Shown one piece after another: positions 37,994 to 46,145 of a stretch of 64,000 nt of DNA; the stretch's first letter is position 1; every line of letters begins with the position of its first letter. The position numbers were made by a program, and so were the translations under genes. Source of the DNA: Cytobacillus dafuensis (GTDB taxonomy: Bacteria; Bacillota; Bacilli; Bacillales; Cytobacillaceae); the NCBI RefSeq assembly GCF_007995155.1, contig NZ_CP042593.1, forward strand, positions 3,762,001 through 3,826,000. The letters run 5' to 3'. The notes under the pieces are model-generated. The model worked only from the letters and a program-made list of their open reading frames with translations, was not told where the DNA came from and did no database searches.

Positions 37994-38008
37994 TGTTTCC
38001 GCCTCCTA

Positions 38009-38719
38009 TTAACTTGCTAATTTTTCAATTACTTTTGCTTTTGTTTTTTTTACAGTCAAACGCATTTTTTCAATTTCTGTTCCTTTACGCATTAAAAAAA
38101 TATAGAAAAGGGTAATTGTACCGATGCAGAAAAGAAGAGTTATAAGCATCTCTGGCTCGATTCCTCCACCCTTTTGGTTTTTCCCCTCTCCAAAAACAAT
38201 TGGATGCAGCTTTGTGTTCCACCAGCGAATGGCCATGAAGACAATTGGAACATTAATACATCCAATAATCCCAAACACGGCTGAAAGCTTTGCGATTTTT
38301 TCCCATGCCCCTTCCATTCTTCTTACGAACAAATAGGCTACATAAATAAACCACAGTATTAATGTTGTGACGAGTCGAGGCTCCCATGTCCACCATGTGT
38401 TCCAAGCTGATTTCCCCCAAATCATTCCGGTAACCAATGCGATTGTAGTAAAGAGAACACCGGTTTCGGCCGAAACTCCTGCATGAATAAATCTAGATTC
38501 TGTTGGTCTTCTTAATGTTAAAACACTATAAAAACCGACTACAAAGAATGCTAAGAAAGCGACCCAAGCAGAGCCTACATGAAAATAGAAGATTTTCTGG
38601 GTAACGCCCATTTGTTTTTCAATTGGTGACCAAATAAACACCAGATACAATGCAATAAAGAAGGCGGGGACGAGACAAAGAAATAATATACGATCAATCA
38701 ATGAAGACTGTTGTTTCAT
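38009..38719 (-). CDS. ccmC: CcmC haem handling protein
   Basis: A 236-aa membrane protein with six helices and the tryptophan-rich motif WGKSAWNTWWTWEPRLV (periplasmic haem-binding WWD-type loop, with E in place of D). Histidines in SAWVAF-proximal FHVGSA and RFIHAGVS are probable haem ligands. It loads haem on CcmE. ATG overlaps the end of ccmB by one base (38719). Confidence 0.92.
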   Translation of the reverse strand: MKQQSSLIDRILFLCLVPAFFIALYLVFIWSPIEKQMGVTQKIFYFHVGSAWVAFLAFFVVGFYSVLTLRRPTESRFIHAGVSAETGVLFTTIALVTGMIWGKSAWNTWWTWEPRLVTTLILWFIYVAYLFVRRMEGAWEKIAKLSAVFGIIGCINVPIVFMAIRWWNTKLHPIVFGEGKNQKGGGIEPEMLITLLFCIGTITLFYIFLMRKGTEIEKMRLTVKKTKAKVIEKLAS

Positions 38720-39402
38720 TAAGATCCCTCCATTAAAAACTCAAATAAGAAAAAACATGCGGCAAAGAAGAGCAAATCATATCCAACCATTAGCTGAAGC
38801 CAAGATAATGCATCTTCTATTCCATCTTGTCCAAGAACAATTCTCGTTGCTTGAACAGCAGCAATCATCAAAGGACTGAGCAAAGGAAGCAGCAATACAG
38901 GGAGCAGCATCTCACTATTCTTTGCATTTGCTGCTAATGCTGCCAAGAAGGTGCCAACAGTAATAAATCCAAATGTAGCTATAAACACAATCAAAAGGAA
39001 CCAAACCCATTCGCCTGTAAAACGATAATCAAATAGTATAAATAAAACAGGAATACTAATGATCTGCGTAATGATGACAAATAGAAAATTTGCAATGACT
39101 TTGCCAAGATAAATACTCGATAAATCGATTGGGGCTACCTTTAACCCTGTTAAGCTTGCATTCTCATTCTCTAATAAAAATGAACGATTCAACCCTAGTA
39201 GCCCTGAAAAAATAGTAATGACCCAAATAAGACCTGGAATAATCGCTTTTACAGTGTTATTTGTAGGATCAAATGCAAAACTAAAAATGAGTATGACAAG
39301 GCTAGAAAAGATGACCATCATGCCGATTGTCTGCTTTGATTTCAATTCATTTCGTATATCCTTACTAGCAATTGCTAAAGCGTCAGAGAGAATCGTCATC
39401 AT
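38719..39402 (-). CDS. ccmB: CcmB haem exporter permease
   Basis: A 227-aa protein with six membrane segments, CcmB family (SDALAIASKDIRNELKSKQTI at the N-terminus, MLLPVLLLPLLSPLMIA near 170). With CcmA it forms the ABC module that releases holo-CcmE. Overlaps ccmA by 20 nt. Confidence 0.92.
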   Translation of the reverse strand: MMTILSDALAIASKDIRNELKSKQTIGMMVIFSSLVILIFSFAFDPTNNTVKAIIPGLIWVITIFSGLLGLNRSFLLENENASLTGLKVAPIDLSSIYLGKVIANFLFVIITQIISIPVLFILFDYRFTGEWVWFLLIVFIATFGFITVGTFLAALAANAKNSEMLLPVLLLPLLSPLMIAAVQATRIVLGQDGIEDALSWLQLMVGYDLLFFAACFFLFEFLMEGS

Positions 39403-40111
39403 ATCCGCTCACCGCCTTGTCATACCATTTTTTCAAACCAGCTAAACCTGCCTGCCTATCAATGCTCCGAGACTCAGCAGCTTTTCCTTTATTAAGGATA
39501 ATCGCTCTTTCACAAACTTTAATGACTTGTTCAAAATCATGAGAGATTAATAGTATAGCAATGCCTTTCCTCTGCTTCTCTAGTATAAGATTATTAAGCA
39601 AACTGATTGCTTCTTGATCTAATCCCGTATGTGGCTCATCAAGTAAAAGCACTTCTGGATCAGCTAGCAAAACACGAGCAATTGCTAGCCGCTGTACCAT
39701 CCCTCTTGAAAATGAACGAATAGGAATATCTTTAAAATAATGGAGTCCCACTGCTTTTAATAGCTCCATAGCTTTTTCTTCTCTATTTTTTACTTTGTAT
39801 AATTTTGCATAAAAGAGTAAATTCTCAAGTGGTGTTAAAGCCGTATATAGAAAGGATTCATGCCCTAAATATCCAATTTTTTGCTTCAATAATTGTGATT
39901 TTTTCTTTATTAGCTCTCCATTTAAATATATGTCTCCACTCGTGGGCTGCATCAGCCCTGCTGCAAGCTTAAAGAATGTACTTTTCCCAGCTCCATTCGG
40001 ACCAAGTATGGCTACACTTTCTCCCGGCTCGATAGCTAGTGAAAGATTTCTAATGATGATCCTATCTCCAATAATTTTTGTCATATTCTTTAATTCAAGC
40101 ATTTTATCCAA
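39383..40111 (-). CDS. ccmA: CcmA ABC transporter ATP-binding protein
   Basis: A 242-aa ATPase: Walker A GPNGAGKST (36-44), signature FSRGMVQRLAIARVL, Walker B EVLLLDEPHTGLD, H-loop ISHDFEQ. It overlaps ccmB by 20 nt and the small upstream gene by 8 nt, so translation of this block is coupled. Confidence 0.93.
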   Translation of the reverse strand: MDKMLELKNMTKIIGDRIIIRNLSLAIEPGESVAILGPNGAGKSTFFKLAAGLMQPTSGDIYLNGELIKKKSQLLKQKIGYLGHESFLYTALTPLENLLFYAKLYKVKNREEKAMELLKAVGLHYFKDIPIRSFSRGMVQRLAIARVLLADPEVLLLDEPHTGLDQEAISLLNNLILEKQRKGIAILLISHDFEQVIKVCERAIILNKGKAAESRSIDRQAGLAGLKKWYDKAVSGYDDDSL

Positions 40112-40457
40112 CTCTTTCTTGAGTGAATCGAAGCAGTTCTTTTTTCACTGTATCAAGGTGCTGCTTGTATTCCTCAATGATTTTGGAATATTGTAAATCC
40201 GTTACTTCTCCTAGCTTCTTATTCCTTTCAAGCTCTGTCATTTGTTCTTCAATGACTGCCTTCTTTTTTAAAAGAAGCTGAAATTGCATCTCTTCATAAT
40301 CATGTTCATGTGTGTTCTTTCTTCTTTTTATAAGCTTGAAAATCAAGACAGCAATTAATACAATCAATACGAAGTGAGGATTAATTGTATTTAAAATTGG
40401 CGTACCCAGCCAAAAGGATACTAGCCATTCTGGGTGGAAAGGCGGTATTTCACTCAT
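40104..40457 (-). CDS. Small membrane/coiled-coil protein of the ccm operon
   Basis: A 117-aa protein with one membrane helix (about 28-43, FVLIVLIAVLIFKL) and a charged coiled coil (LLKKKAVIEEQMTELERNKKLGEVTDLQYSKIIEEYKQ split over 57-100). The segment LGEVTDLQYSKIIEEY recalls the short CcmI N-terminal motif. Not recognised as a named family. Overlaps both neighbours by a few bases. Confidence 0.78.
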   Translation of the reverse strand: MSEIPPFHPEWLVSFWLGTPILNTINPHFVLIVLIAVLIFKLIKRRKNTHEHDYEEMQFQLLLKKKAVIEEQMTELERNKKLGEVTDLQYSKIIEEYKQHLDTVKKELLRFTQERVG

Positions 40458-40819
40458 CCTTCCATCTGTCCTTTCTGCTTGCGAAGTTTATTTAGTTCCT
40501 TTAAAATTTCCCGTTCAATTACGTCATTTGTTTTATTTCCCTTTGAATGACTAGATCTTTCGTTACTTTCTATTTTCATATAGCTTGCAGCAAGTGATTG
40601 ATATCGGTTCTTCATCGACTCAAAATCCTCTTTGGTAATTTTCTTCATCAAATAATCCATTTCAAGCTCATTAACTGCTGCATAAATCATTTCCAATGGC
40701 ATTTCTTCTTCGTTTCCCTCAGCTAATACCATTTTTTCATTGTTAAAAAAGGGGGAAATAATAAAATAAATACAACTTATAACAATCGCCGAACCGACAA
40801 TAAGAAACACATAGTCCAT
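40454..40819 (-). CDS. CcmI-like N-terminal-domain protein
   Basis: A 121-aa protein with an N-terminal membrane helix (4-23) and a stretch ELEMDYLMKKITKEDFESMK resembling the cytoplasmic loop of CcmI. The periplasmic TPR part of CcmI that binds apocytochrome is missing. It overlaps the next gene by 4 nt. The role as a CcmI remnant is inference. Confidence 0.75.
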   Translation of the reverse strand: MDYVFLIVGSAIVISCIYFIISPFFNNEKMVLAEGNEEEMPLEMIYAAVNELEMDYLMKKITKEDFESMKNRYQSLAASYMKIESNERSSHSKGNKTNDVIEREILKELNKLRKQKGQMEG

Positions 40820-40834
40820 ATAAATCCCTCCCTT

Positions 40835-41347
40835 TTAAAAATGCCTTCGCCTTTCCTCTTCAAATGTTTGTTCAATAATTTTCATTTCAGTTTCCGGTAG
40901 TTCATTTGTTAATAACGTCTCTGTACTTGCATTTTTATTTGTTAGTTTCTTAATTCCGTATCCAACACCAATGCCACCTAATATGAAACCAATTACTGGC
41001 ATGATCCAGGCAATCATGCCACTTCCTTCAGTTCCAGGGGCTCTTAATGCAGCTTGACCGTACTCGTCAACATATGACTGCAAAATTTCTTTTTCTGAGG
41101 TCCCTTCATTCAGTGCCTCTAACACTTCATCATAGTAGACCTTTTTGATTGTGCATGTTGAAATATCATGGTCTGCATGTCCTTGCATATCAAGCTTGTT
41201 TATAACAGAGTGAAACTCTTTAGAATTATAGGTGTAGGTTGATTTTGCACTTATTGTATTTACATTTATTCCTAGTTGGAGGAATACAAACGAGACAAGC
41301 AGCACAGATGAATATTTTATTAGCTTTCTTCTCGAGATTGTTCTCAT
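40835..41347 (-). CDS. ccmH: CcmH-like protein with a single cysteine
   Basis: A 170-aa protein: signal/anchor at 11-33, a CcmH-like helical domain (KVYYDEVLEALNEGTSEKEI, YVDEYGQAALRAPG) and a second membrane helix (111-130). The usual CcmH LRCxxCQ motif is absent; only C65 (DISTCTIKK) remains, so it cannot form the intramolecular disulfide used for apocytochrome reduction. ATG 41347 overlaps the ccmF stop (ATGA) and has GGGGGG before it; the longer frame to 41452 lies inside ccmF and is rejected. Confidence 0.82.
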   Translation of the reverse strand: MRTISRRKLIKYSSVLLVSFVFLQLGINVNTISAKSTYTYNSKEFHSVINKLDMQGHADHDISTCTIKKVYYDEVLEALNEGTSEKEILQSYVDEYGQAALRAPGTEGSGMIAWIMPVIGFILGGIGVGYGIKKLTNKNASTETLLTNELPETEMKIIEQTFEEERRRHF

Positions 41348-43323
41348 TTTTGCCCCCCAGCCTGCTGACTTTTTACTCTTAAGGAGGAGGTTGTTTTGCC
41401 TCCAAGTAATGCAATAGCAGTTCCTATTAGCATTATGATTCCTCCTGCCCAAATCCAGCTAACGAATGGGTTTATTTTTACGACGAATGTGACCTTATCC
41501 TTACTTTCCCAAGAACTGAGAACAACGTATAAATCCTCTTTCCAGTTGGATTTAATGGCTACTTCTGTTGAAGGCTCTGGCCATGTAGCATAAAATATCT
41601 TTTCTGGTTTAATGCTGCCATCGTCTTTTCCTTTATAGGTAATATCAAGATTTGCATAAACGATTCCATTCCCATTTTTATTTGTTTCCGCAAGATTCTT
41701 GAAAGTAAGGTCATAATGACCAACCTTAAAGGTCTCACCTTTATTTACTGTTTTCATTACCTCTTGAGAATAAGCCTGGGAAGAAATGACGCCAACCGCA
41801 ATAATGGCAATGCCGATGTGAACGATGTAGCCTCCATATCTGCGCTGATTTTTTCGAGTCAATTGTATGGCTGCTTTCAAAAAGCCTTCTTTCGTCGCTT
41901 TCCTGCGTGCACAAATTCCACGCCAAAATTCTGTTAAGTGAACAGCAAACATAAATACCGTAACGGTTAAGCCGATAATGGCGTATAAGCCCTTTACTCC
42001 GATTGCGACAAGGATGATAGCAAAAGCAATTGCTGTTAATAAAGGAGCCAGCATGTTTTTAATGAATCGATCAAATACTGCCTTTTGCCATGCTATTAAA
42101 GGACAAATGGCCATCAAAAGGATTAGTGCCAGCATAATCGGTGCCATTACTTTATTAAAATATGGTGCACCAACATTTACTTTTGTGCCTGTAATCGTTT
42201 CTGAAATTAATGGATACATCGTACCCCAAAACACTGCAAAAGCAGCTGCAACAAGGATAAAGTTATTCAAAAGAAAGCTGCTTTCCTTAGAAAAATAGGC
42301 TTCGATTGGTTTACTCTCTTTTTTAATAAGCTGATAGCGAGTTGCTACAACATAAATCGCAAAGAGCATCATAAATGCCATAAATACTAAGAAGTAAGTG
42401 CCAAGGTTACTGTCTCCAAAAGCATGAACACTTGTTAAAATTCCGCTTCGCACTAAAAATGTCCCAAACAAGGAAAGGATATAAGATAAAATAATCAAGC
42501 TTAAATTCCATGTTCTAAGCATTCCTTTTCGCTCTTGTATCATAACGGAGTGCAGAAAAGCTGAAACAGTTAGCCAAGGCAAGAAGGAAGCATTTTCCAC
42601 TGGGTCCCACGCCCAATAGCCGCCCCAGCCTAATTCAAGATAGGCCCACCAGCCGCCTATGATATTGCCAAGTGTTAAGAATAGCCATGCAGTTAAAGTC
42701 CAACGTCTCGTTAATTTAATCCACTGTGCGTCCATCTTTTTCATGAGTAAAGCTGCGATGGCATATGCGAATGGAACAGCTAATCCAACATAACCCATAT
42801 AGAGCGTAAGTGGATGGATAACCATACCAGGATTTTGGAGCATTGGATTTAATCCCTTACCATCAGCAGGTATTGTATCTGTCATTTCAAATGGATTTGC
42901 ATTGAAAACCATCACAATATAGAAAAATAGCATATTTAGCAATAAAATAATGGATACATAGGGAATCATACTGTTTTGTTTTTTCTTATTAAAAACGATA
43001 ATCGCTGCATAGATGCTTAACAAAAAGGTCCAAAGCAATAATGACCCTGCATTTCCAGCCCAAAATGCGGCTAACTTATAGATTAAAGGCAGCTGACTAT
43101 TTGTATATGCAGCTACATACTGATATTGAAACTGACTTGTACCTAGAATATAGAATAATAGAAAGGCTGCAATACTCGTTACAAAAGCAAGGGACATGAT
43201 CCCTCCTCTTGCACTTTCAAGCCACCTTCTATCTTTTCTTTTCAGTCCGACTATGTTAGCAGCTAATGAGTATAAAGATATGACGATTCCTAAGATGAGA
43301 GCAATATTACCAATTAAATACAT
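41344..43323 (-). CDS. ccmF: CcmF haem lyase subunit
   Basis: A 659-aa membrane protein with about 15 segments. The WWD haem-binding domain is clear: ELGWGGYWAWDPVENASFLPW (about 230-250, where the family has WGGxWxWDPVEN). Conserved periplasmic histidines are seen in MVIHPLTLYMGY and SVHAFGDS. It performs thioether bond formation between haem from CcmE and the apocytochrome. Starts 20 nt after ccmE and overlaps ccmH by 4 nt. Confidence 0.95.
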   Translation of the reverse strand: MYLIGNIALILGIVISLYSLAANIVGLKRKDRRWLESARGGIMSLAFVTSIAAFLLFYILGTSQFQYQYVAAYTNSQLPLIYKLAAFWAGNAGSLLLWTFLLSIYAAIIVFNKKKQNSMIPYVSIILLLNMLFFYIVMVFNANPFEMTDTIPADGKGLNPMLQNPGMVIHPLTLYMGYVGLAVPFAYAIAALLMKKMDAQWIKLTRRWTLTAWLFLTLGNIIGGWWAYLELGWGGYWAWDPVENASFLPWLTVSAFLHSVMIQERKGMLRTWNLSLIILSYILSLFGTFLVRSGILTSVHAFGDSNLGTYFLVFMAFMMLFAIYVVATRYQLIKKESKPIEAYFSKESSFLLNNFILVAAAFAVFWGTMYPLISETITGTKVNVGAPYFNKVMAPIMLALILLMAICPLIAWQKAVFDRFIKNMLAPLLTAIAFAIILVAIGVKGLYAIIGLTVTVFMFAVHLTEFWRGICARRKATKEGFLKAAIQLTRKNQRRYGGYIVHIGIAIIAVGVISSQAYSQEVMKTVNKGETFKVGHYDLTFKNLAETNKNGNGIVYANLDITYKGKDDGSIKPEKIFYATWPEPSTEVAIKSNWKEDLYVVLSSWESKDKVTFVVKINPFVSWIWAGGIIMLIGTAIALLGGKTTSSLRVKSQQAGGQK

Positions 43324-43343
43324 GTTGTCACCAGCCTGTCTAA

Positions 43344-43793
43344 TTAGTCCTGCTTATTTTCATTCATTTTTTTATGCATTCCTGCATCATAATTATTTGG
43401 ATCTTCGCCTTCATATTTGGAAGGGCATTTTGTCTGGACCTTTTCCGCTTCAAATACTCCATCTTCCCTTAAAAAGCCCTCTACAATAACAATCACATCA
43501 TCAGAAAAATTATCAGGCTTGACTCCTTCGTATCTTATAGGGAGATATTTTGTTTTTCCTTCTTCAAAAATTTCAAATTTCAGCTCAATTTTGTCTGCAT
43601 TCCATTTAATTGAATCCTCTTTTAATAATCCTTGAGTTAATACATATTCATCTTGGTAAATGTCTTTTTTTGTCATTAATTCCTCGATTGAAACTTCTTT
43701 ACTACCAGCACTTGGCATTGTTGAAAAAAACATGATCATAATGGCTACTGCTGCAAGTGATAAACCAAACATAATTTTTTTATTTTTAGACAT
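43344..43793 (-). CDS. ccmE: CcmE haem chaperone, CxxxY type
   Basis: A 149-aa protein with an N-terminal anchor (7-27) and an OB-fold. The covalent haem site, HxxxY in most bacteria, is C123-P-S-K-Y127 here (TKCPSKYEG). CxxxY forms are known from archaea and a few bacteria such as Desulfovibrio (System I*). It follows the upstream membrane protein by 3 nt and precedes ccmF by 20 nt. Confidence 0.92.
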   Translation of the reverse strand: MSKNKKIMFGLSLAAVAIMIMFFSTMPSAGSKEVSIEELMTKKDIYQDEYVLTQGLLKEDSIKWNADKIELKFEIFEEGKTKYLPIRYEGVKPDNFSDDVIVIVEGFLREDGVFEAEKVQTKCPSKYEGEDPNNYDAGMHKKMNENKQD

Positions 43794-43796
43794 TTT

Positions 43797-44765
43797 TTAT
43801 CCTCCTATTTTCTTTAATAATTCTTTGTATTCTTCCTCTGTAATGCTTCCTTCGAGGAGCATCGTTCTTAATCTTGACTTCTTAAGCTCAAATTCATTTA
43901 CTTTATTCGTTTCATTTTTCTTTACATTTGGTTTCTTCTTCCTTTTTTTAAAAAAAATAACGAGAAGGATCGCTGAAAGTATGCTTATGCCCCCAACAAC
44001 AGAAATGGTTACTCCTATGGGAAGAGTTTCATTTTTTTTAACTGCTCCTTCTCCATGAGGAGAATTTCCAGCCATTTCTTCCATTAATTCTATTGTTGTC
44101 TTCGCTTCTGAACGATTATATTCGAGCTTAAACTCCTTTTCCTCATTAAGCTTCATCCCCTGATATTGATACAAAAACATATTCATCCCGTATCCATTTT
44201 CTTGATGCGAATCTGCCGCAGGAGTCAATGTAAAGTTTTCGGTTTTTAATGGTTCTAGAAAAATCACACTTACTAGCCCGATATCAGTGAAGCTTTTAAA
44301 ATGATAAGACAGTGATTTTTTATCTTCATCTGTTTTAATCTGGTCTGAATAATATTCAATTACAAATTTATAAGCTTCCTGTGGTTGAATATCCTCACTC
44401 GTTTCCCAAGAAATGATGCCTGCTTTCTTATCGATTTTATAATCAATTTCATTCATTTCAGATAAGTCACGATTGTAGTCAGCTACAAAGCCAATACGAA
44501 AATTCTTTTCATTCACTGGCAGCGGAATTTCAATCTGTCCCTTCTGCGGGTTTTCTGTCGTATTTTTTAAAGTTCCATGATAGCCAATTAACAAGGAAGG
44601 AGTTGATTTTTCTTTATCCTTAGGGTGCAAAGCATATTCTGGCATTACTTGTATGTTTAATTCCTCCAGTTTTAAGATTGGGTTTTGTGTTTCAGCAAAG
44701 AAATTTCTCGGAAAGCTTAGTACGAGGAAAGCTATCCATATCCAAGACAGAATAATTTTTTTCAT
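43797..44765 (-). CDS. Secreted/membrane protein heading the ccm-nrf operon
   Basis: A 322-aa protein with signal peptide (1-24), extracellular beta-rich part (about 30-230), one membrane helix (about 248-271, ISVVGGISILSAILLVIFF) and a cytoplasmic basic tail ending in a SHOCT-like motif (RLRTMLLEGSITEEEYKELLKKI). I do not recognise a named family. First gene of the unit and 3 nt from ccmE, so probably a cytochrome maturation accessory, perhaps a haem or apocytochrome holdase. No cysteine or CxxCH is present. Confidence 0.75.
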   Translation of the reverse strand: MKKIILSWIWIAFLVLSFPRNFFAETQNPILKLEELNIQVMPEYALHPKDKEKSTPSLLIGYHGTLKNTTENPQKGQIEIPLPVNEKNFRIGFVADYNRDLSEMNEIDYKIDKKAGIISWETSEDIQPQEAYKFVIEYYSDQIKTDEDKKSLSYHFKSFTDIGLVSVIFLEPLKTENFTLTPAADSHQENGYGMNMFLYQYQGMKLNEEKEFKLEYNRSEAKTTIELMEEMAGNSPHGEGAVKKNETLPIGVTISVVGGISILSAILLVIFFKKRKKKPNVKKNETNKVNEFELKKSRLRTMLLEGSITEEEYKELLKKIGG

Positions 44766-44844
44766 TTTTTACACCCTTTCTATTTCACTAAGCCTTTGTT
44801 TAAATAACGCATTTAGGGCGTTTCATTTGAAAACTTGACTATTT

Positions 44845-44860
44845 TGTGAACATTTTCACA
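44845..44860. promoter_or_regulatory. FNR-type palindrome, proximal
   Basis: TGTGAACATTTTCACA fits TGTGA-N6-TCACA exactly. Its centre is about 87 nt upstream of the operon ATG and 115 bp from the distal box. No clear -10 lies at the class II distance, so it may modulate rather than activate. Confidence 0.65.
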
Positions 44861-44924
44861 TTTATTTTTGTAAGAATATTCCAATTTTGATTCGATAGGA
44901 CCCTATTTGGAAAAAATATTTACC

Positions 44925-44975
44925 CTACCCTATTTAAACCATTTCAACGAATGTCTATCTGTGATTCAAATCACA
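44925..44975 (-). promoter_or_regulatory. Probable FNR-activated promoter of the ccm-nrf operon
   Basis: TGTGATTCAAATCACA (44960-44975) is a perfect TGTGA-N6-TCACA site. A TTTAAATA element on the minus strand (44931-44938) stands about 33 bp downstream of its centre, giving the -41.5 geometry of class II FNR promoters. Confidence 0.72.
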
Positions 44976-45097
44976 CTTTTTTCGTTTGTTATTTACCAAC
45001 TTGTGAACATGAACTAAAATGCAATGTAACAGGAAAACGATCGAAATAATGCGAAACTTTAATCAGTGGAGATCAAATAGTCCTTAAAAATAAATAT

Positions 45098-45128
45098 GGC
45101 CCCAATGCACAAAGCATTGGGGCCTTTA
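45098..45128 (-). terminator. Terminator of the ytzC unit
   Basis: GGCCCCAATGC pairs perfectly with GCATTGGGGCC around ACAAA; the minus strand continues ATATTTATTTTT. It lies 10 nt after the small gene ending at 45136. Confidence 0.85.
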
Positions 45129-45135
45129 AGATTGA

Positions 45136-45300
45136 TTATTCAGGATGAAATTTTGATTTAACTGACTGTCCCTTCATTTCATATTTCTTTTTTGCTTGTT
45201 TGACGATATCATAGTCATTTCCAAGCTCTGTATCTTGATTATTGATCCCATTACGGTTTTTCTGTTCTGGGTTTCTCTGCTTCGATCGTTTTTTAGCCAA
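45136..45300 (-). CDS. Small charged protein, 54 aa
   Basis: Starts TTG at 45300 behind AAGGAGTGAG and reads MAKKRSKQRNPEQKNRNG, then NDYDIVKQAKKKYEMK and ends SKFHPE. Very hydrophilic, Lys/Asn/Gln rich, no hydrophobic core; it resembles small spore-associated proteins in composition only. It follows ytzC by 12 nt and has a terminator, so it is likely a real gene. Not recognised. Confidence 0.65.
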   Translation of the reverse strand: MAKKRSKQRNPEQKNRNGINNQDTELGNDYDIVKQAKKKYEMKGQSVKSKFHPE

Positions 45301-45312
45301 TACCCTCACTCC

Positions 45313-45576
45313 TTAATGGGGAATATTAATCATTTGGTTTTGGAGCTGCTGCAGTTGCAGCCTCATTCGATGAAGTTGCTCACGCTGTTGGGCATTCGAA
45401 CTAAGAGCAAGCTTTGATAAGTCATTGTAAGCAGCCTCAAGAGATTGGAGAGCATCTGTATAGCCAAGATCATCATAATGCTGTTGCATCCTTCCTTCTT
45501 GCAGCTGATCATTGGCAAATCGTATTGCATCCTCACATTGCTGGATCAAGTTATCCATTGATTCACGGGTTGCCAT
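45313..45576 (-). CDS. ytzC: YtzC family protein
   Basis: An 87-aa helical protein (MATRESMDNLIQQCEDAIRF ... SSNAQQREQLHRMRLQLQQL) recognised as YtzC. Predicted coiled coil, function unknown. ATG 45576 with AGGAGG 7 nt upstream is chosen over the TTG one codon earlier. The 5' leader is directly abutted by repeat family 1 copy C, which ends 2 nt before the ribosome binding site. Confidence 0.85.
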   Translation of the reverse strand: MATRESMDNLIQQCEDAIRFANDQLQEGRMQQHYDDLGYTDALQSLEAAYNDLSKLALSSNAQQREQLHRMRLQLQQLQNQMINIPH

Positions 45577-45589
45577 CAAATCCCCTCCT

Positions 45590-45811
45590 GATAAAGTGAA
45601 ACTTCCATCATTGGGGGTTTACTTTCATCCCCCACTGATGGTTAGTTGCGGCCCACACGAAGTGGGTCACGCAGACGTTGCCACACGATGTGGCGCTTTT
45701 AGTCTGTGTTCATTTTATAGGGCTTTACGGGCAGTTGATCCCCCACTTAGGTTTCTTTGATTTTCTCGCAACCTTGTAGTGGGGTCTTACTGCCCGTTAA
45801 TCTGCGATAAA
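45590..45811 (+). repeat. Interspersed repeat family 1, copy C
   Basis: Begins GATAAAGTGAAACTTCCATC, hairpin 1 (CCATCATTGGGGG / CCCCCACTGATGG), a middle module with GCCACACGATGTGGC and GCCCACACGAAGTGGGTC palindromes, hairpin 2, and ends TCTGCGATAAA. Lies upstream of ytzC, head to head. Confidence 0.92.
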
Positions 45812-45927
45812 GAATGGGTCTTTTCAGAAGCAAATTGCTTCATCATTAGTTTGTTCATATTTCTTTTTCCTATCTAGACAATTTACTGGCAAATTTAGCT
45901 TTGGATTACATTCATACTTCATGATAA

Positions 45928-46145
45928 GATAAAGTGAAACTTCCATCAGTGGGGGTTTTTTTCATCCCCCACTGATGGTTAGTTGCGGCCCACAGGAAGT
46001 GGGTCACGCAGACGTTGCCACACGTTGTGGCGCTTTTAGTCTGTGTTCATTTTACGGGCTTTTACGGGCAGTTGTCCCCCACCTATCTTCCTCGCATCTC
46101 TCTCAATCTTGAGGTGGGGGTCTTACTGCCCGTTAATGCGGGATA
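45928..46145 (+). repeat. Interspersed repeat family 1, copy D
   Basis: Same module order as copy C, in the same orientation, about 117 bp further on; hairpin 1 is the perfect form CCATCAGTGGGGG / CCCCCACTGATGG. Its 3' end is truncated to TTAATGCGGGATAAA and joined to a remnant. Confidence 0.92.

Noticed and set aside
41348..41452. 35-residue N-terminal extension of CcmH
   Set aside because: Inside ccmF in another frame; the ATG at 41347 overlaps the ccmF stop and has a ribosome site.
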